A stretch of 64,000 nucleotides of DNA from NCBI RefSeq assembly GCF_007097155.1, contig NZ_VJWA01000002.1:806001-870000 (forward strand). The letters are read 5' to 3'. How positions within the stretch are numbered: the stretch's first letter is position 1; each line of letters starts with the position of its first letter. The notes under the pieces were generated by a model. The model saw only the letters and a program-made list of their open reading frames with translations. It made no database searches and had not been told where the DNA came from. Positions 38,218-47,048 of the stretch are shown one piece after another. The DNA is from Glacieibacterium frigidum (lineage in GTDB: Bacteria; Pseudomonadota; Alphaproteobacteria; Sphingomonadales; Sphingomonadaceae). The translations under genes and the position numbers were made by a program.

Positions 38218-39438
38218 TCAGAGATCCTTTGCGAGACGCACGCCGCTGAACTGCCAGCGGTGGTGAGGGTAGAAGAAGTTGCGTGTCGTCACGCGCGACG
38301 AGCCGCGGGGGGTGGCGCACGACGCGCCGCGCAGCACCATTTGTCCGGACATGAACTTTCCGTTGTACTCGCCGACTGCGCCGGCAGCGGGGCGGAAGCC
38401 GGGGTAGGGCAGGAAGGCGCTCGCGGTCCACGCCCAGACGTCGCCGAACAGCCCCGTGCCGCCGACGGGAGCGACCGGGCCGGGAGTGTCGAGCTGGTTG
38501 CCGGCCCAGGCGTCGCTGCCCTGCGCCGCGACTTCCCACTCGTGCTCGGTCGGCAGGCGCGCACCCGCCCAGGTCGCGAAGGCATCGGCCTCGTAGAAGC
38601 TGACGTGCGCGACCGGCGCGTTCGCGTCGCGCGGCTGCAGCCCGGCGAGCGTCATCGCGTCATCGCCGCGCCAGTGCAGCGGGGCCGCGATGCCCTCGCG
38701 TTGCACCCATGCCCAGCCATCGGACAGCCACAGCGCCGGGGTCGAATAGCCGCCGTCGGCGACGAACGCCGCCCAGTCGCCATTCGTCACCGCCGCCCGC
38801 GCCAGCGCGTACGGGCGGAGCAGCACGTCGTGCGCCGGCCCCTCGCAGTCGAAGGCGAAGCCCGCGCCGTCGTGGCCGACCCGGAAAATGCCGCCGTCAT
38901 GGTGCGTCCACCCTGCCTCTGGCTGTACGGCGGCGCGCAGCGGTCCCGGGTAGGCGGCAGGACCCAGCGGGTTCTGCGCGAACAGGTGCAGCAGGTCGGT
39001 CAGCAACAGTTCCTGATGCTGCTGCTCGTGATTGATCCCGAGCTCGACGAGGTCGCGCGCCGGCCCGTCGAGGCGGCCCCAGGCAGCATCGACCGCGCCG
39101 TCGATATGCGCGCGCCAGTCGACGATCTCACGCAGCGACGGCCGCGTCAGCAGCCCGCGCGACCCGCGTGCGACGCGAGGGCCAACGCTCTCGTAATAGG
39201 AATTGAACAGGAACCCGAAGCGATCGTCGAACGGCCGGTGGCCGAGCGGCGCGAGAACGAAAGTCTCCAGGAACCAGGTGGTGTGCGCGAGGTGCCACTT
39301 GGCGGGCGACGCGTCGGGCATCGATTGGGCGCTCGCATCTGCGTCGGACAAAGGCCGTGCCAGCGCCACCGACAGGGCACGCACAGCCACGAACCGGTCG
39401 CGCAGCGTATCGTCGTCGAGCCGCGCCATCGAGGCCAT
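38218..39438 (-). CDS. egtB: Ergothioneine sulfoxide synthase EgtB
   Basis: Non-haem iron enzyme joining a thiol donor to hercynine with oxygen. 406 residues: an N-terminal DinB-like domain with three iron ligands, His52 (WHLAHTTWF), His137 and His141 (GINHEQQHQE), and a C-terminal formylglycine-generating-type domain (TNGDWAAFVADGGY, LPTEHEWEVAA, FSGVRLAKD). ATG at 39438 with GGGAGG upstream. Only egtB and egtD are here: egtA, egtC and egtE are absent, so cysteine or gamma-glutamylcysteine may be the donor and the C-S lyase lies elsewhere. Confidence 0.95.
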   Translation of the reverse strand: MASMARLDDDTLRDRFVAVRALSVALARPLSDADASAQSMPDASPAKWHLAHTTWFLETFVLAPLGHRPFDDRFGFLFNSYYESVGPRVARGSRGLLTRPSLREIVDWRAHIDGAVDAAWGRLDGPARDLVELGINHEQQHQELLLTDLLHLFAQNPLGPAAYPGPLRAAVQPEAGWTHHDGGIFRVGHDGAGFAFDCEGPAHDVLLRPYALARAAVTNGDWAAFVADGGYSTPALWLSDGWAWVQREGIAAPLHWRGDDAMTLAGLQPRDANAPVAHVSFYEADAFATWAGARLPTEHEWEVAAQGSDAWAGNQLDTPGPVAPVGGTGLFGDVWAWTASAFLPYPGFRPAAGAVGEYNGKFMSGQMVLRGASCATPRGSSRVTTRNFFYPHHRWQFSGVRLAKDL

Positions 39439-39453
39439 GCGTGTCGTCCTCCC

Positions 39454-40002
39454 TTAGCGGCTCGCCCCCGGCACCCACAGCACGTCGCGCCCGTCATTCT
39501 CGGCGCGCGCCAGTACGAACAGGTGGTCCGACAATCGATTAAGGTACGCAATGGCTTCGGGGTTGATCGGTTCCGCCACCGCCGCCTCGACCGCCAGCCG
39601 TTCGGCGCGGCGCACGACGGTGCGCGCGAGGTGCAGCCACGCGCTCGCCGGCGATCCGCCGGGCAGGATGAAGGAATTGAGCGGGTCCAGCGTCGCGTTC
39701 ATCGCGTCGATCTCGGCCTCCAGCCGCGCCGTCTGCGATGCGACGGCGCGCAGGGCACCCTCGACGCGGTCGGGCGTCGCGAGGTCGGCTCCGACATCGA
39801 ACAGCTCGTTCTGGATGCGCGCCAGCATCGCGTCCGCCTCGCCCGCGGTGTGCAGCCGCGCCAGCCCGATCACGCCATTGGCCTCGTCGACCGTGCCATA
39901 GGCGGCGACCCGTGCCGCGGTCTTCGACACGCGCGAGCCGTCCGCCAGGCCGGTTTTGCCGTCGTCGCCGGTGCGCGTGTAGATGCGGTTGAGCTTGACC
40001 AT
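39454..40002 (-). CDS. Cob(I)alamin adenosyltransferase, PduO type
   Basis: Transfers the adenosyl group of ATP to cob(I)alamin, making adenosylcobalamin. 182 residues, a five-helix bundle. RIYTRTGDDGKTGL at 6-19 is the ATP-binding signature; VRRAERLA and YLNRLSDHLFVLAR near the end are typical of the PduO family. ATG at 40002 overlaps the upstream stop (TGATG). It sits downstream of a HIG1-type gene, an arrangement I recall from other alphaproteobacteria. No cobalamin riboswitch is seen. Confidence 0.94.
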   Translation of the reverse strand: MVKLNRIYTRTGDDGKTGLADGSRVSKTAARVAAYGTVDEANGVIGLARLHTAGEADAMLARIQNELFDVGADLATPDRVEGALRAVASQTARLEAEIDAMNATLDPLNSFILPGGSPASAWLHLARTVVRRAERLAVEAAVAEPINPEAIAYLNRLSDHLFVLARAENDGRDVLWVPGASR

Positions 40003-40205
40003 CAGGGCTGCTGCCGCGCGATCAGCAGTAGGATGACGACGATGACGATCGCCGCCGCCTGGAAGGCGACGCGGTAGCTCATCAGCTTGTTCGACTGGAC
40101 GCCGGTGATGTCCTTGCCGCGCGCCATTGTGATGATGCCGCGCACCAGCATGGTCGCGGTCAGGATGACCGCGATGACGAGCAGGACGATGAGGGCGGTG
40201 TTCAT
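40002..40205 (-). CDS. Small twin-transmembrane HIG1-domain protein
   Basis: A 67-residue inner-membrane protein with two helices (about 4-24 and 46-64) separated by a short polar loop (RGIITMARGKDITGVQSNKLMSYRV). The loop spacing and N-K-L-M-x-x-R-V pattern match the HIG_1 domain, which in mitochondria modulates respiratory complexes. Bacterial function is unknown. ATG at 40205; stop overlaps the adenosyltransferase start. Confidence 0.85.
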   Translation of the reverse strand: MNTALIVLLVIAVILTATMLVRGIITMARGKDITGVQSNKLMSYRVAFQAAAIVIVVILLLIARQQP

Positions 40206-40272
40206 TCGACGGTTCGCAAATCTGCGGCGGGTGACCAGCGATATGGCCCCGCCGCACCGATCTGCAAAGCCT

Positions 40273-41061
40273 TCAGATGCCGGGTGCCGGTGTCGCAGCC
40301 CGGCGCAGCGCGGTCCCGACGAGGCCGAACCCGACGATCAGCAGCGCCCAGGTCGCCGGTTCCGGCACCTGCGTCACGAAAACCTGTGGCAGGACGACAC
40401 TGAAGGTCGTGGCGGGCAGCCCCCCGACCTGGCCGGCAGTTTGCGGATTGCCCTGGGTCAGGGTGAAGCTGAAGAAATAGTTTCCCGTGGCGAAAAATGT
40501 GCCGAGGTCGGGCAGGTCGGCGCTGGTCACCAGTCCGGGCAGCACGGGATTGGTCGTCGTCTGCACCTTCCCGAATCCGAGGCTGCGGACGATGACATCG
40601 CTTGCCAATCCGCTCGCGGCATAGCCGAGGATCGGTCCGGGTCCGAAGCGCAGGCCGTCACTGATATTCACCTGGTCGGTCCGCAGAGTCGGGAGCGAGG
40701 GGCGCACCAGGCTGCTGTCGTTGATGACCAGGATCGCACCGAGGCTGGCGGCGGTCTGCGACAGGACGACCATGCCACTGGAAGTCGACACCGCGACGAC
40801 GCCGTTGCGGACGTTCCCTGCATAGAGCCGTGCCGCGCCGGTCCCGCCGAAGGGTGGGAGGTCGACCCCGGTGCCGGGGTCGAGATCGACACGCCACGAA
40901 CCGAACACGGCGTTGCCATTGGCGAACGGCAGGCCGGCGATCTGATTGGGCAGTGGCGGCGGACCGACCAGCTGGCCGAACGCGGTGATGACGTACGATG
41001 CCGCCGTCGCGGGTGTAGCAGCCAGCAAGAGCAATGCACCGAAAGCAGCAGCACGGATCAT
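40273..41061 (-). CDS. PEPxxWA-CTERM sorted secreted protein
   Basis: A 262-residue exported protein of unknown function. Residues 1-20 form a signal peptide (AATPATAA). The body is low-complexity beta-rich sequence. The C-terminus VPEPATWALLIVGFGLVGTALRR is the exosortase sorting signal: PEPxxWA motif, a hydrophobic helix and an arginine pair. ATG at 41061 overlaps the gluQ stop (ATGA). Expected to be anchored or released at the cell surface with exopolysaccharide. Confidence 0.88.
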   Translation of the reverse strand: MIRAAAFGALLLLAATPATAASYVITAFGQLVGPPPLPNQIAGLPFANGNAVFGSWRVDLDPGTGVDLPPFGGTGAARLYAGNVRNGVVAVSTSSGMVVLSQTAASLGAILVINDSSLVRPSLPTLRTDQVNISDGLRFGPGPILGYAASGLASDVIVRSLGFGKVQTTTNPVLPGLVTSADLPDLGTFFATGNYFFSFTLTQGNPQTAGQVGGLPATTFSVVLPQVFVTQVPEPATWALLIVGFGLVGTALRRAATPAPGI

Positions 41062-41936
41062 GGGATCGCCCCAGAATTATAGTTACGACCCCGTTCTCTA
41101 ACCGGGTCCGGCAAGGGCGGCAACAACTCGCGGATATCTGCCGGTGTCGCACCGCCCGCGCGCAGCGAGGCGAGGCTCGCCGCCCCGTCGCGCTTCGCTA
41201 GCCGTCGTCCGTCGGGGCCGAGGATCAGCACGTGGTGGCGATAGACGGGCTCGGGCAAGCCGAGCAGCGCCTGGAGCAGCCGCTGGACGTGCGTCGCTTC
41301 GAACAGGTCGCGCCCGCGCACCACGTCGGTCACCCCCTGCGCGGCGTCGTCGATGACCACCGCGATATGATAGCTGACCCCCAGCTCCTTGCGCCCGACG
41401 ACGATGTCGCCGCCCTTCAGCGGATCGGCGGCGATCAGGCCGGCCTCGTGATCGCGCCACGTCAACGGCCCCGTCACCGCCAGCGCCGCGGCGACGTCGA
41501 GCCGCCACGCGAACGCCTCGCTCGCCATGCGCTCCGCGCGCTCGCCGGCGGACAAATGGCGGCAAGTGCCCGGATAGATGATCCCCTCGGACCCGTGCGG
41601 CGCGCGCGCAGCAGCAGCGATATCAGAGCGCGTGCAGAAGCACGGGTATTCGAGGCCCATTGCCCGAAGCCGGTCGAGTGCCGCGGCATAGACCGGCAGC
41701 CGCTCCGACTGGCGCAGTACCGGCCCGTCCCAGTCGATGCCGAGCCAGCGCAGGTCCTCGATCTCGCCTGCCTCGTGCTCGGGGCGGCAGCGCGTGCGGT
41801 CGATGTCCTCGATACGCAGCCTGTACTGGCCGCCCCTTGCCCGCGCCAGCTTCCAGCCGGTCAGCGCCGAGAAGGCGTGCCCCAGGTGCAGCCGCCCCGA
41901 CGGCGACGGTGCGAAGCGGGTGACGAAGCCGTCCAC
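41058..41936 (-). CDS. gluQ: Glutamyl-queuosine tRNA(Asp) synthetase
   Basis: Paralogue of glutamyl-tRNA synthetase lacking the anticodon domain; attaches glutamate to queuosine at position 34 of tRNA-Asp. 292 residues. HIGH-type FAPSPSGRLHLGH is at 8-20, the zinc-binding CFC...YPGTC near 99-123, and the KMSKS-like LAKRDGA near 250. The GTG at 41936 is taken as start. Complements queC and queE at 35962-37256. Confidence 0.94.
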   Translation of the reverse strand: MDGFVTRFAPSPSGRLHLGHAFSALTGWKLARARGGQYRLRIEDIDRTRCRPEHEAGEIEDLRWLGIDWDGPVLRQSERLPVYAAALDRLRAMGLEYPCFCTRSDIAAAARAPHGSEGIIYPGTCRHLSAGERAERMASEAFAWRLDVAAALAVTGPLTWRDHEAGLIAADPLKGGDIVVGRKELGVSYHIAVVIDDAAQGVTDVVRGRDLFEATHVQRLLQALLGLPEPVYRHHVLILGPDGRRLAKRDGAASLASLRAGGATPADIRELLPPLPDPVRERGRNYNSGAIP

Positions 41937-42101
41937 AGGATTATTTCGCGCCTACGAATCAAAATGCAGTGACTGTCATTCCATCGACACACGAACTGTT
42001 GTAAAGCCCCGCCAACGGACGGTCGCGAGAGTTTCGCGGCCTTGGGTGCGACAGGGCCTGACCTCACGCGGCTGCTCCATGACCAGGGAGCGGCACCGCG
42101 C

Positions 42102-42698
42102 ATGTATCATCCCGATCTTCTTGCCCCCGACGAGTTCCTGCCGCCGCGCGCGACCTCGCCGCAGAGCTGCCCGGCGCTGGTGCTCAATGCCGATTACACG
42201 CCGCTCAGCTATTACCCGCTGAGCCTGTGGTCGTGGCAGACGGCGATCAAGGCGGCGTTCCTCGAGCGCGTCGACATCGTCGCCGAGTATGACCGGGAGA
42301 TCCGCTCGCCCAGCTTCGCGATGAAGCTGCCGTCGGTGATTGCGCTGCGCCAGTACGTCCGCCCCGCCAGCCACCCGGCGTTCACGCGCTTCAACCTGTT
42401 CCTGCGCGACCGCTTCCAGTGCCAGTATTGCGGTCACGGCCACGAGCTGACCTTCGATCACGTCGTGCCCCGCGCCTATGGTGGCCGTACGACGTGGGAG
42501 AACGTCACCACGGCGTGCGCGCCGTGCAACCTGCGCAAGGGCGGCCGCACCCCGGCGGAGGCGCACATGGGGCTGCGCACGCGGCCCTATCAGCCGAACA
42601 CGCACCAGCTGCAGGAGCACGGCCGCGCCTTCCCGCCGCATTACCTGCACGCGACGTGGCGCGATTATCTCTATTGGGACAGCGAGCTTGAGGCCTAG
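42102..42698 (+). CDS. HNH endonuclease
   Basis: Predicted nuclease of 198 residues, length and layout typical of the housekeeping HNH protein in alphaproteobacteria. The C-terminal domain has two zinc pairs, Cys107-Cys110 and Cys139-Cys142, and the metal-binding/catalytic region [19 protein letters not shown] with His120. The N-terminus ([25 protein letters not shown]) is the conserved partner segment. ATG at 42102; upstream in-frame codons lie in the divergent gap. The stop overlaps the prs stop (CTAG). Role undefined, possibly DNA repair. Confidence 0.9.
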   Translation: MYHPDLLAPDEFLPPRATSPQSCPALVLNADYTPLSYYPLSLWSWQTAIKAAFLERVDIVAEYDREIRSPSFAMKLPSVIALRQYVRPASHPAFTRFNLFLRDRFQCQYCGHGHELTFDHVVPRAYGGRTTWENVTTACAPCNLRKGGRTPAEAHMGLRTRPYQPNTHQLQEHGRAFPPHYLHATWRDYLYWDSELEA

Positions 42699-43633
42699 TC
42701 GAACAGCGAGCTGACCGAGCTTTCCTCGCTCGTCCGCCGCATCGCCTCGGCGAACAGCGGCGCGATGGTCATGATGCGGATGCGGCTGGCGTTGCGGACG
42801 GCCTCCAGCGGCGCGATCGTGTCGGTGATCACCAGCTCCGTCAGCGCCGAGCTTTCGACCCGCGCCACTGCCCCCCCCGACAGCACGCCGTGGGTGACAT
42901 AGGCCGTCACCGCGGTCGCGCCAGCTTCGGCCAGTGCAGCGGCGGCGTTGCAGAGTGTGCCCGCCGAATCGACGATATCGTCGACCAGCACGCAGGTACG
43001 GCCGCGAACGTCGCCGATGATGTTCATCACCTCGGACTCGCCGGGCTTTTCCCGCCGCTTGTCGACGATCGCCAGCGGGGCGTTGCCCAGCCGCTTCGCC
43101 AGCGCACGGGCGCGGACCACGCCGCCGACGTCGGGCGACACGACGGTGATCGCCGCTTCCTTGCCCAGCCGCGCCTCGATATCGGCGCTCATCACCGTCG
43201 CGGCGAACAGATTGTCGGTTGGAATGTCGAAGAAGCCTTGGATCTGACCGGCGTGGAGATCGACCGACAGCACGCGGTGCGCGCCCGCGACGGTGATCAG
43301 ATTGGCGACGAGCTTGGCCGAGATCGGCGTCCGCGACCCCGATTTGCGGTCCTGCCGGGCGTAGCCGAAATAGGGGATGACCGCGGTGATGCGCCTTGCC
43401 GACGCCCGGCGCAGCGCGTCGATGCAGATCAGCAGTTCCATCAGATTGTCGTTGGCGGGCGCACTCGTCGGCTGGACGACGAAGACATCCTCGCCGCGCA
43501 CGTTCTCGTGGATCTCGACGAAGATCTCCTCGTCGGCGAAGCGGCGGACGCTGGCCTTGGTCAGTTCGAGATCGAGATAGGCGGCGATCGCACCCGCCAG
43601 CTCCGGGTTGCTGTTGCCGGACAATATTTTCAT
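42695..43633 (-). CDS. prs: Ribose-phosphate pyrophosphokinase
   Basis: Makes PRPP from ribose-5-phosphate and ATP for purine, pyrimidine, histidine, tryptophan and NAD synthesis. 312 residues, the standard length. [12 protein letters not shown] is the N-terminus, [13 protein letters not shown] near 92-104 the ATP-binding flap and [14 protein letters not shown] near 214-227 the PRPP loop. ATG at 43633 begins at the conserved MKILSGN; a GTG at 43699 adds 22 unconserved residues. Confidence 0.97.
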   Translation of the reverse strand: MKILSGNSNPELAGAIAAYLDLELTKASVRRFADEEIFVEIHENVRGEDVFVVQPTSAPANDNLMELLICIDALRRASARRITAVIPYFGYARQDRKSGSRTPISAKLVANLITVAGAHRVLSVDLHAGQIQGFFDIPTDNLFAATVMSADIEARLGKEAAITVVSPDVGGVVRARALAKRLGNAPLAIVDKRREKPGESEVMNIIGDVRGRTCVLVDDIVDSAGTLCNAAAALAEAGATAVTAYVTHGVLSGGAVARVESSALTELVITDTIAPLEAVRNASRIRIMTIAPLFAEAMRRTSEESSVSSLFD

Positions 43634-43779
43634 GGTGACGCCCTGCCCCTCCGGCTCGTGGGGCGGTTGATAGACGCGCCTGCCGCAAGCGGCAACCACT
43701 GCGCCTTCCGGACATCACTTGTAAGGCAGGGTTTACAAATCGGTGCACGAAGAACGAGCCGGTCCATGGTGCGCGGACC

Positions 43780-43795
43780 TGGCACGTTAATTGCT
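43780..43795 (+). promoter_or_regulatory. Near-consensus sigma-54 promoter
   Basis: TGGCACG, four bases, then TTGCT. The invariant GG (43781-43782) and GC (43793-43794) are exactly 10 bases apart, as required for RpoN promoters. Transcription should start near 43806, about 55 nt before the PEPxxWA gene at 43861. Confidence 0.8.
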
Positions 43796-43860
43796 TGGCA
43801 ACTTAGATGTGAGGACTTCGGCTCTGCGGGACTCGCGACGATTGCTATGGAGTTGATTTG

Positions 43861-44562
43861 ATGAAGCGTTTCCTGATTGCCGCCGCCGCGCTAGCCTTTA
43901 CCGCCCCTGCCGCTGCCGTCACCTTCGACGCCTTCGCCAGCTTCAACGGCACCAACGGCAACGGCGGCTTCAGCTATGGCGGCACCGATTTCACGACGCT
44001 CACGGCGTTCAGCGACGGCACCGGCTGCATGGGCCTGATCGCGAACACGATCTGCCTGAATGCGCCCGGCAACCCGGCGCTGCCCGGCGTCTTCAAGAGC
44101 ACCAACGGCGCGTTCCAGTCGGGCACGGTGATCGTTCCCGCCGACCGCCTGATCTTGCACCCGGGCTCGAGCGCCGACCTGTCGAACTCGGTGTATATCG
44201 CCTTCACCGCGCCGACCTCGGGCGACTTCGTCTTCACGTCGCAGTTCACGTCGCAGGACACCAATCCGTCGGGCGTCAGCATCTTCGCGTTCGTCGCGAG
44301 CGGCACGTCGGTGATCTTCACCAACCTCAGCGGCATGCTGCCCGGCGCGGCGGTCAACGATACGATCAGCGCGTCGCTGCTGGCGGGTGAATCGTTCGGT
44401 TACATCATCTCGAACAACGGCTCGTTCAACAACGATTCGACCGGCGTTCTCGCCAGCGTGTCGGGTCCGGTGCCCGAGCCCGCGACCTGGGGCCTGATGA
44501 TCGCCGGCTTCGCGATGGTTGGCTATGCCGCCCGCCGCCGCCGCGTCGCGCTGACCGCCTAA
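43861..44562 (+). CDS. PEPxxWA-CTERM sorted secreted protein
   Basis: Exported 233-residue protein of unknown function. Residues 1-20 form a signal peptide ([15 protein letters not shown]). The middle is Thr/Ser/Asn-rich with a pair of cysteines (GCMG, TICLN) and reads as a beta-sandwich. The C-terminal [25 protein letters not shown] is an exosortase signal. ATG at 43861 with GGAG eight bases upstream. A sigma-54 promoter precedes it and a strong terminator follows, so it is a single-gene transcript. Confidence 0.9.
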   Translation: MKRFLIAAAALAFTAPAAAVTFDAFASFNGTNGNGGFSYGGTDFTTLTAFSDGTGCMGLIANTICLNAPGNPALPGVFKSTNGAFQSGTVIVPADRLILHPGSSADLSNSVYIAFTAPTSGDFVFTSQFTSQDTNPSGVSIFAFVASGTSVIFTNLSGMLPGAAVNDTISASLLAGESFGYIISNNGSFNNDSTGVLASVSGPVPEPATWGLMIAGFAMVGYAARRRRVALTA

Positions 44563-44583
44563 ATCTCTTTTTCGTCACGCCTG

Positions 44584-44616
44584 AAGGGCGCGTCCGGGGG
44601 GCCGGGCGCGCCCTTT
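44584..44616 (+). terminator. Intrinsic terminator after PEPxxWA gene
   Basis: AAGGGCGCG (44584-44592) pairs with CGCGCCCTT (44607-44615) as a 9-bp perfect GC-rich stem with a 14-nt loop, followed by a short TTT. It lies 21 nt after the stop codon. Confidence 0.7.
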
Positions 44617-44663
44617 GCATGTCCGCCACTTCCGGCCCCTCGCGCTGCCTGCTAGGGGGAAAC

Positions 44664-45320
44664 ATGCAGCAGCCGGTCCGCATTGCACCGTCGATTTTGA
44701 GTGCCGATTTCGCGCGCCTGGGCGAGGAGGTTTGTACCCTCGAAGCCGCGGGCGCCGATTGGATCCACGTCGATGTCATGGACGGGCATTTCGTCCCCAA
44801 CCTGACGATCGGCCCGGCGGTGGTAAAGGCGCTGCGCCCGCACACGACGCTACCCTTCGACGTCCACCTGATGATCTCGCCGGTCGACGGCTTCCTCGAC
44901 GCCTTCGCCGACGCCGGCGCGACGACGCTGACCGTCCACCCCGAGGCCGGGCCGCACCTCCACCGCAGCATCCAGCGCATCAAGGCGCTCGGCAAGCGCG
45001 CCGGCGTGTCGCTGAATCCTGCAACGCCCGCCAAGATGCTCGACTATGTCATCGACGAAGTCGACCTGGTGCTGGTGATGAGCGTCAACCCGGGCTTCGG
45101 CGGGCAGAAGTTCATTGCCAGCCAGCTGAAGAAGATCGCCGCGATCCGCCGCATGATCGACGCGACGGGGCGCACCATTGACCTGCAGGTCGACGGCGGC
45201 ATCGACGCGGTTACGGCGCCCCAGGCGATCGCTGCAGGGGCGGACGTGCTGGTGGCGGGCACTGCGACCTTCGCCGGCGGGAACTACGCTGCCAACATCG
45301 CGGGCTTACGCGGCGCGTGA
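44664..45320 (+). CDS. rpe: Ribulose-phosphate 3-epimerase
   Basis: Interconverts ribulose-5-phosphate and xylulose-5-phosphate in the pentose phosphate pathway. 218 residues, a TIM barrel. [17 protein letters not shown] at the N-terminus, [12 protein letters not shown] with metal-binding His and Asp near 33-44, DVHLMI near 64, [13 protein letters not shown] near 137 and VDGGI near 175. ATG at 44664 with AGGGGG upstream; a longer frame covers the terminator hairpin. Its stop overlaps the next gene (GTGA). Confidence 0.97.
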   Translation: MQQPVRIAPSILSADFARLGEEVCTLEAAGADWIHVDVMDGHFVPNLTIGPAVVKALRPHTTLPFDVHLMISPVDGFLDAFADAGATTLTVHPEAGPHLHRSIQRIKALGKRAGVSLNPATPAKMLDYVIDEVDLVLVMSVNPGFGGQKFIASQLKKIAAIRRMIDATGRTIDLQVDGGIDAVTAPQAIAAGADVLVAGTATFAGGNYAANIAGLRGA

Positions 45321-47038
45321 GCGGCGACGAGGAGACCCCCGACCTCGGCGCGGCGAACCAGCGCCTGTTGCGCGTCGACGGCGACAAGGGCCTGTCGCTG
45401 ACCGAGAAGCTCGCCGCCCGGCTGCACCACCTGAGCTACCGGACGCCGCTCCACCGTTTCCGCCTGCGCGGCCGCTATCCGCTGCGCCTGATGGGCGTGC
45501 CCGCCGACCCGATCCCCGGCGACGCTGCGGTCGGCGAGCGTATCCTTGCCGGACGGCTGATCCACGCCGGGCACAACGCGCCGGTCACCGCTCGCTTCGA
45601 CGATCCCGCCGCCCCCCCCGAGTGGCGCGACTGGGCGCACGGCTTCGCCTGGCTGCGCGACCTCGCCGCCGCCGCACCGCGCGCGGCGGGGGCGCGCGTC
45701 GCCGAGCCGATCGTCGCGCGCTGGCTAGGCTGGCACGCCGAGTTCGACGCGCTGAGCTGGCGGCCCGACCTGCTCGGCCTGCGCCTGATGTACTGGTCGG
45801 CGTACGCGCCCTACATCCTGTCGTCTGGCGACCTCGTCTACCGATCCGCGGTACTCAACGCGATGGCGCGCTGGGCGCGGCACCTCGACCGTGCGGTCGG
45901 CAAGCTGCCCGACGGGTTGCCGCGGGTCGCGGCACTCGGCGGGCTGGTCACCGCGGCGCTGCTGATCCCGGGCGGCGACGCGCGTCAGCAGCGGGGCGAG
46001 GCGGCGCTGGGCGATGCCCTCGACGCGGTGCTGCTGCCCGACGGCGGCATCGTCACGCGCGCCCCGCTCGACCAGCTCGAACTCCTCGAACTCCTGCTCC
46101 TTCTGGAGAGCGTCTACCGCGCGCGCGACCTCGCGCTGCCTGCCGCGCTGGGACTCGCGGTCGCACGCCTGCTGCCCGCGCTGCGGGGCGTGACGATGGG
46201 CGACGGGATGCCGGGCGCGTGGCACGGCAGCGGCGGCATCGCCGCGGCGCGGGTCGCGCACGCGGTCGAGTGCGCCGGCGGGTCGACCGTCCGCCCGGCG
46301 CGGCACGGCGCCGACTCGGGATATCAGAGGCTGAACGGCGGCAAGACGGTCGTCGTCGCGGATGCGGGGCCGCCGCCGGTGGCGCGGGTCGCGTCGCATG
46401 CCCATGCCGGGACGCTGGCGTTCGAGATGTCCGACGGCGCGCAGCCGATCGTCGTCAACTGCGGCGGCGCACGCGGCCTGCCCCGCCCGCTGTCCCCCGA
46501 GCTCGCCGCCGGCCTGCGCACCACCGCGGCGCATTCGACGCTGGTCCTCGACGACACCAATTCCACCCGCATCCGCCCCGACGGCGCGCTGGGCCGCGGG
46601 GTCGAGGAGGTCGTTGCCAACCGGCAGGAGAGCGAGGAGGGCAGCTGGCTCGACCTGTCGCACGACGGCTATGCGCGGCGCTTCGGCATGCGCCACCGCC
46701 GGAGGCTGTTCCTGTCGGCCGACGGCACCGACCTGCGCGGCGAGGATGCGCTCGAGCTCGTCGGCGGCCGGCTGGGCCGCGCCAAGAAGGGCCGCATCGA
46801 CGTGCGCTTCCACCTCGCCAGCGGTGTCGAGGCATCCCCGACGGTCGACGGGCTGGGCGCGCTGCTGCGCCTGCCCGACGGCCGCGTCTGGCAGTTCCGC
46901 ACCCGCGGCGGCACGCTGAGCGTCGAACCCAGCCTCCAGATCGCCCCCGACGGCCGCCCGCGCGCGACGCAGCAGCTCGTCGTCACCGCCCCCGCCGACA
47001 CCGCGCTCGCGTGGTCGATGAAGCGCGCGGGCAAGTAG
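45317..47038 (+). CDS. Heparinase II/III family protein
   Basis: Predicted polysaccharide-lyase-like protein of 573 residues. An N-terminal alpha-toroid ([32 protein letters not shown]) is followed by the C-terminal heparinase II/III beta-domain ([55 protein letters not shown]). No signal peptide is evident, so a cytoplasmic or lipid-linked role is possible. GTG start overlaps the rpe stop and purH begins 10 nt after its end. The rpe/heparinase/purH order is, as I recall, conserved in alphaproteobacteria; substrate unknown. Confidence 0.87.
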   Translation: MSGDEETPDLGAANQRLLRVDGDKGLSLTEKLAARLHHLSYRTPLHRFRLRGRYPLRLMGVPADPIPGDAAVGERILAGRLIHAGHNAPVTARFDDPAAPPEWRDWAHGFAWLRDLAAAAPRAAGARVAEPIVARWLGWHAEFDALSWRPDLLGLRLMYWSAYAPYILSSGDLVYRSAVLNAMARWARHLDRAVGKLPDGLPRVAALGGLVTAALLIPGGDARQQRGEAALGDALDAVLLPDGGIVTRAPLDQLELLELLLLLESVYRARDLALPAALGLAVARLLPALRGVTMGDGMPGAWHGSGGIAAARVAHAVECAGGSTVRPARHGADSGYQRLNGGKTVVVADAGPPPVARVASHAHAGTLAFEMSDGAQPIVVNCGGARGLPRPLSPELAAGLRTTAAHSTLVLDDTNSTRIRPDGALGRGVEEVVANRQESEEGSWLDLSHDGYARRFGMRHRRRLFLSADGTDLRGEDALELVGGRLGRAKKGRIDVRFHLASGVEASPTVDGLGALLRLPDGRVWQFRTRGGTLSVEPSLQIAPDGRPRATQQLVVTAPADTALAWSMKRAGK

Positions 47039-47048
47039 GACCTCCGAA

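Noticed and set aside
40930-41160. A sigma-54 promoter for the PEPxxWA gene at 41061.
   Set aside because: No TGGCAC-N5-TTGC pattern in either orientation with correct spacing was found upstream of it.
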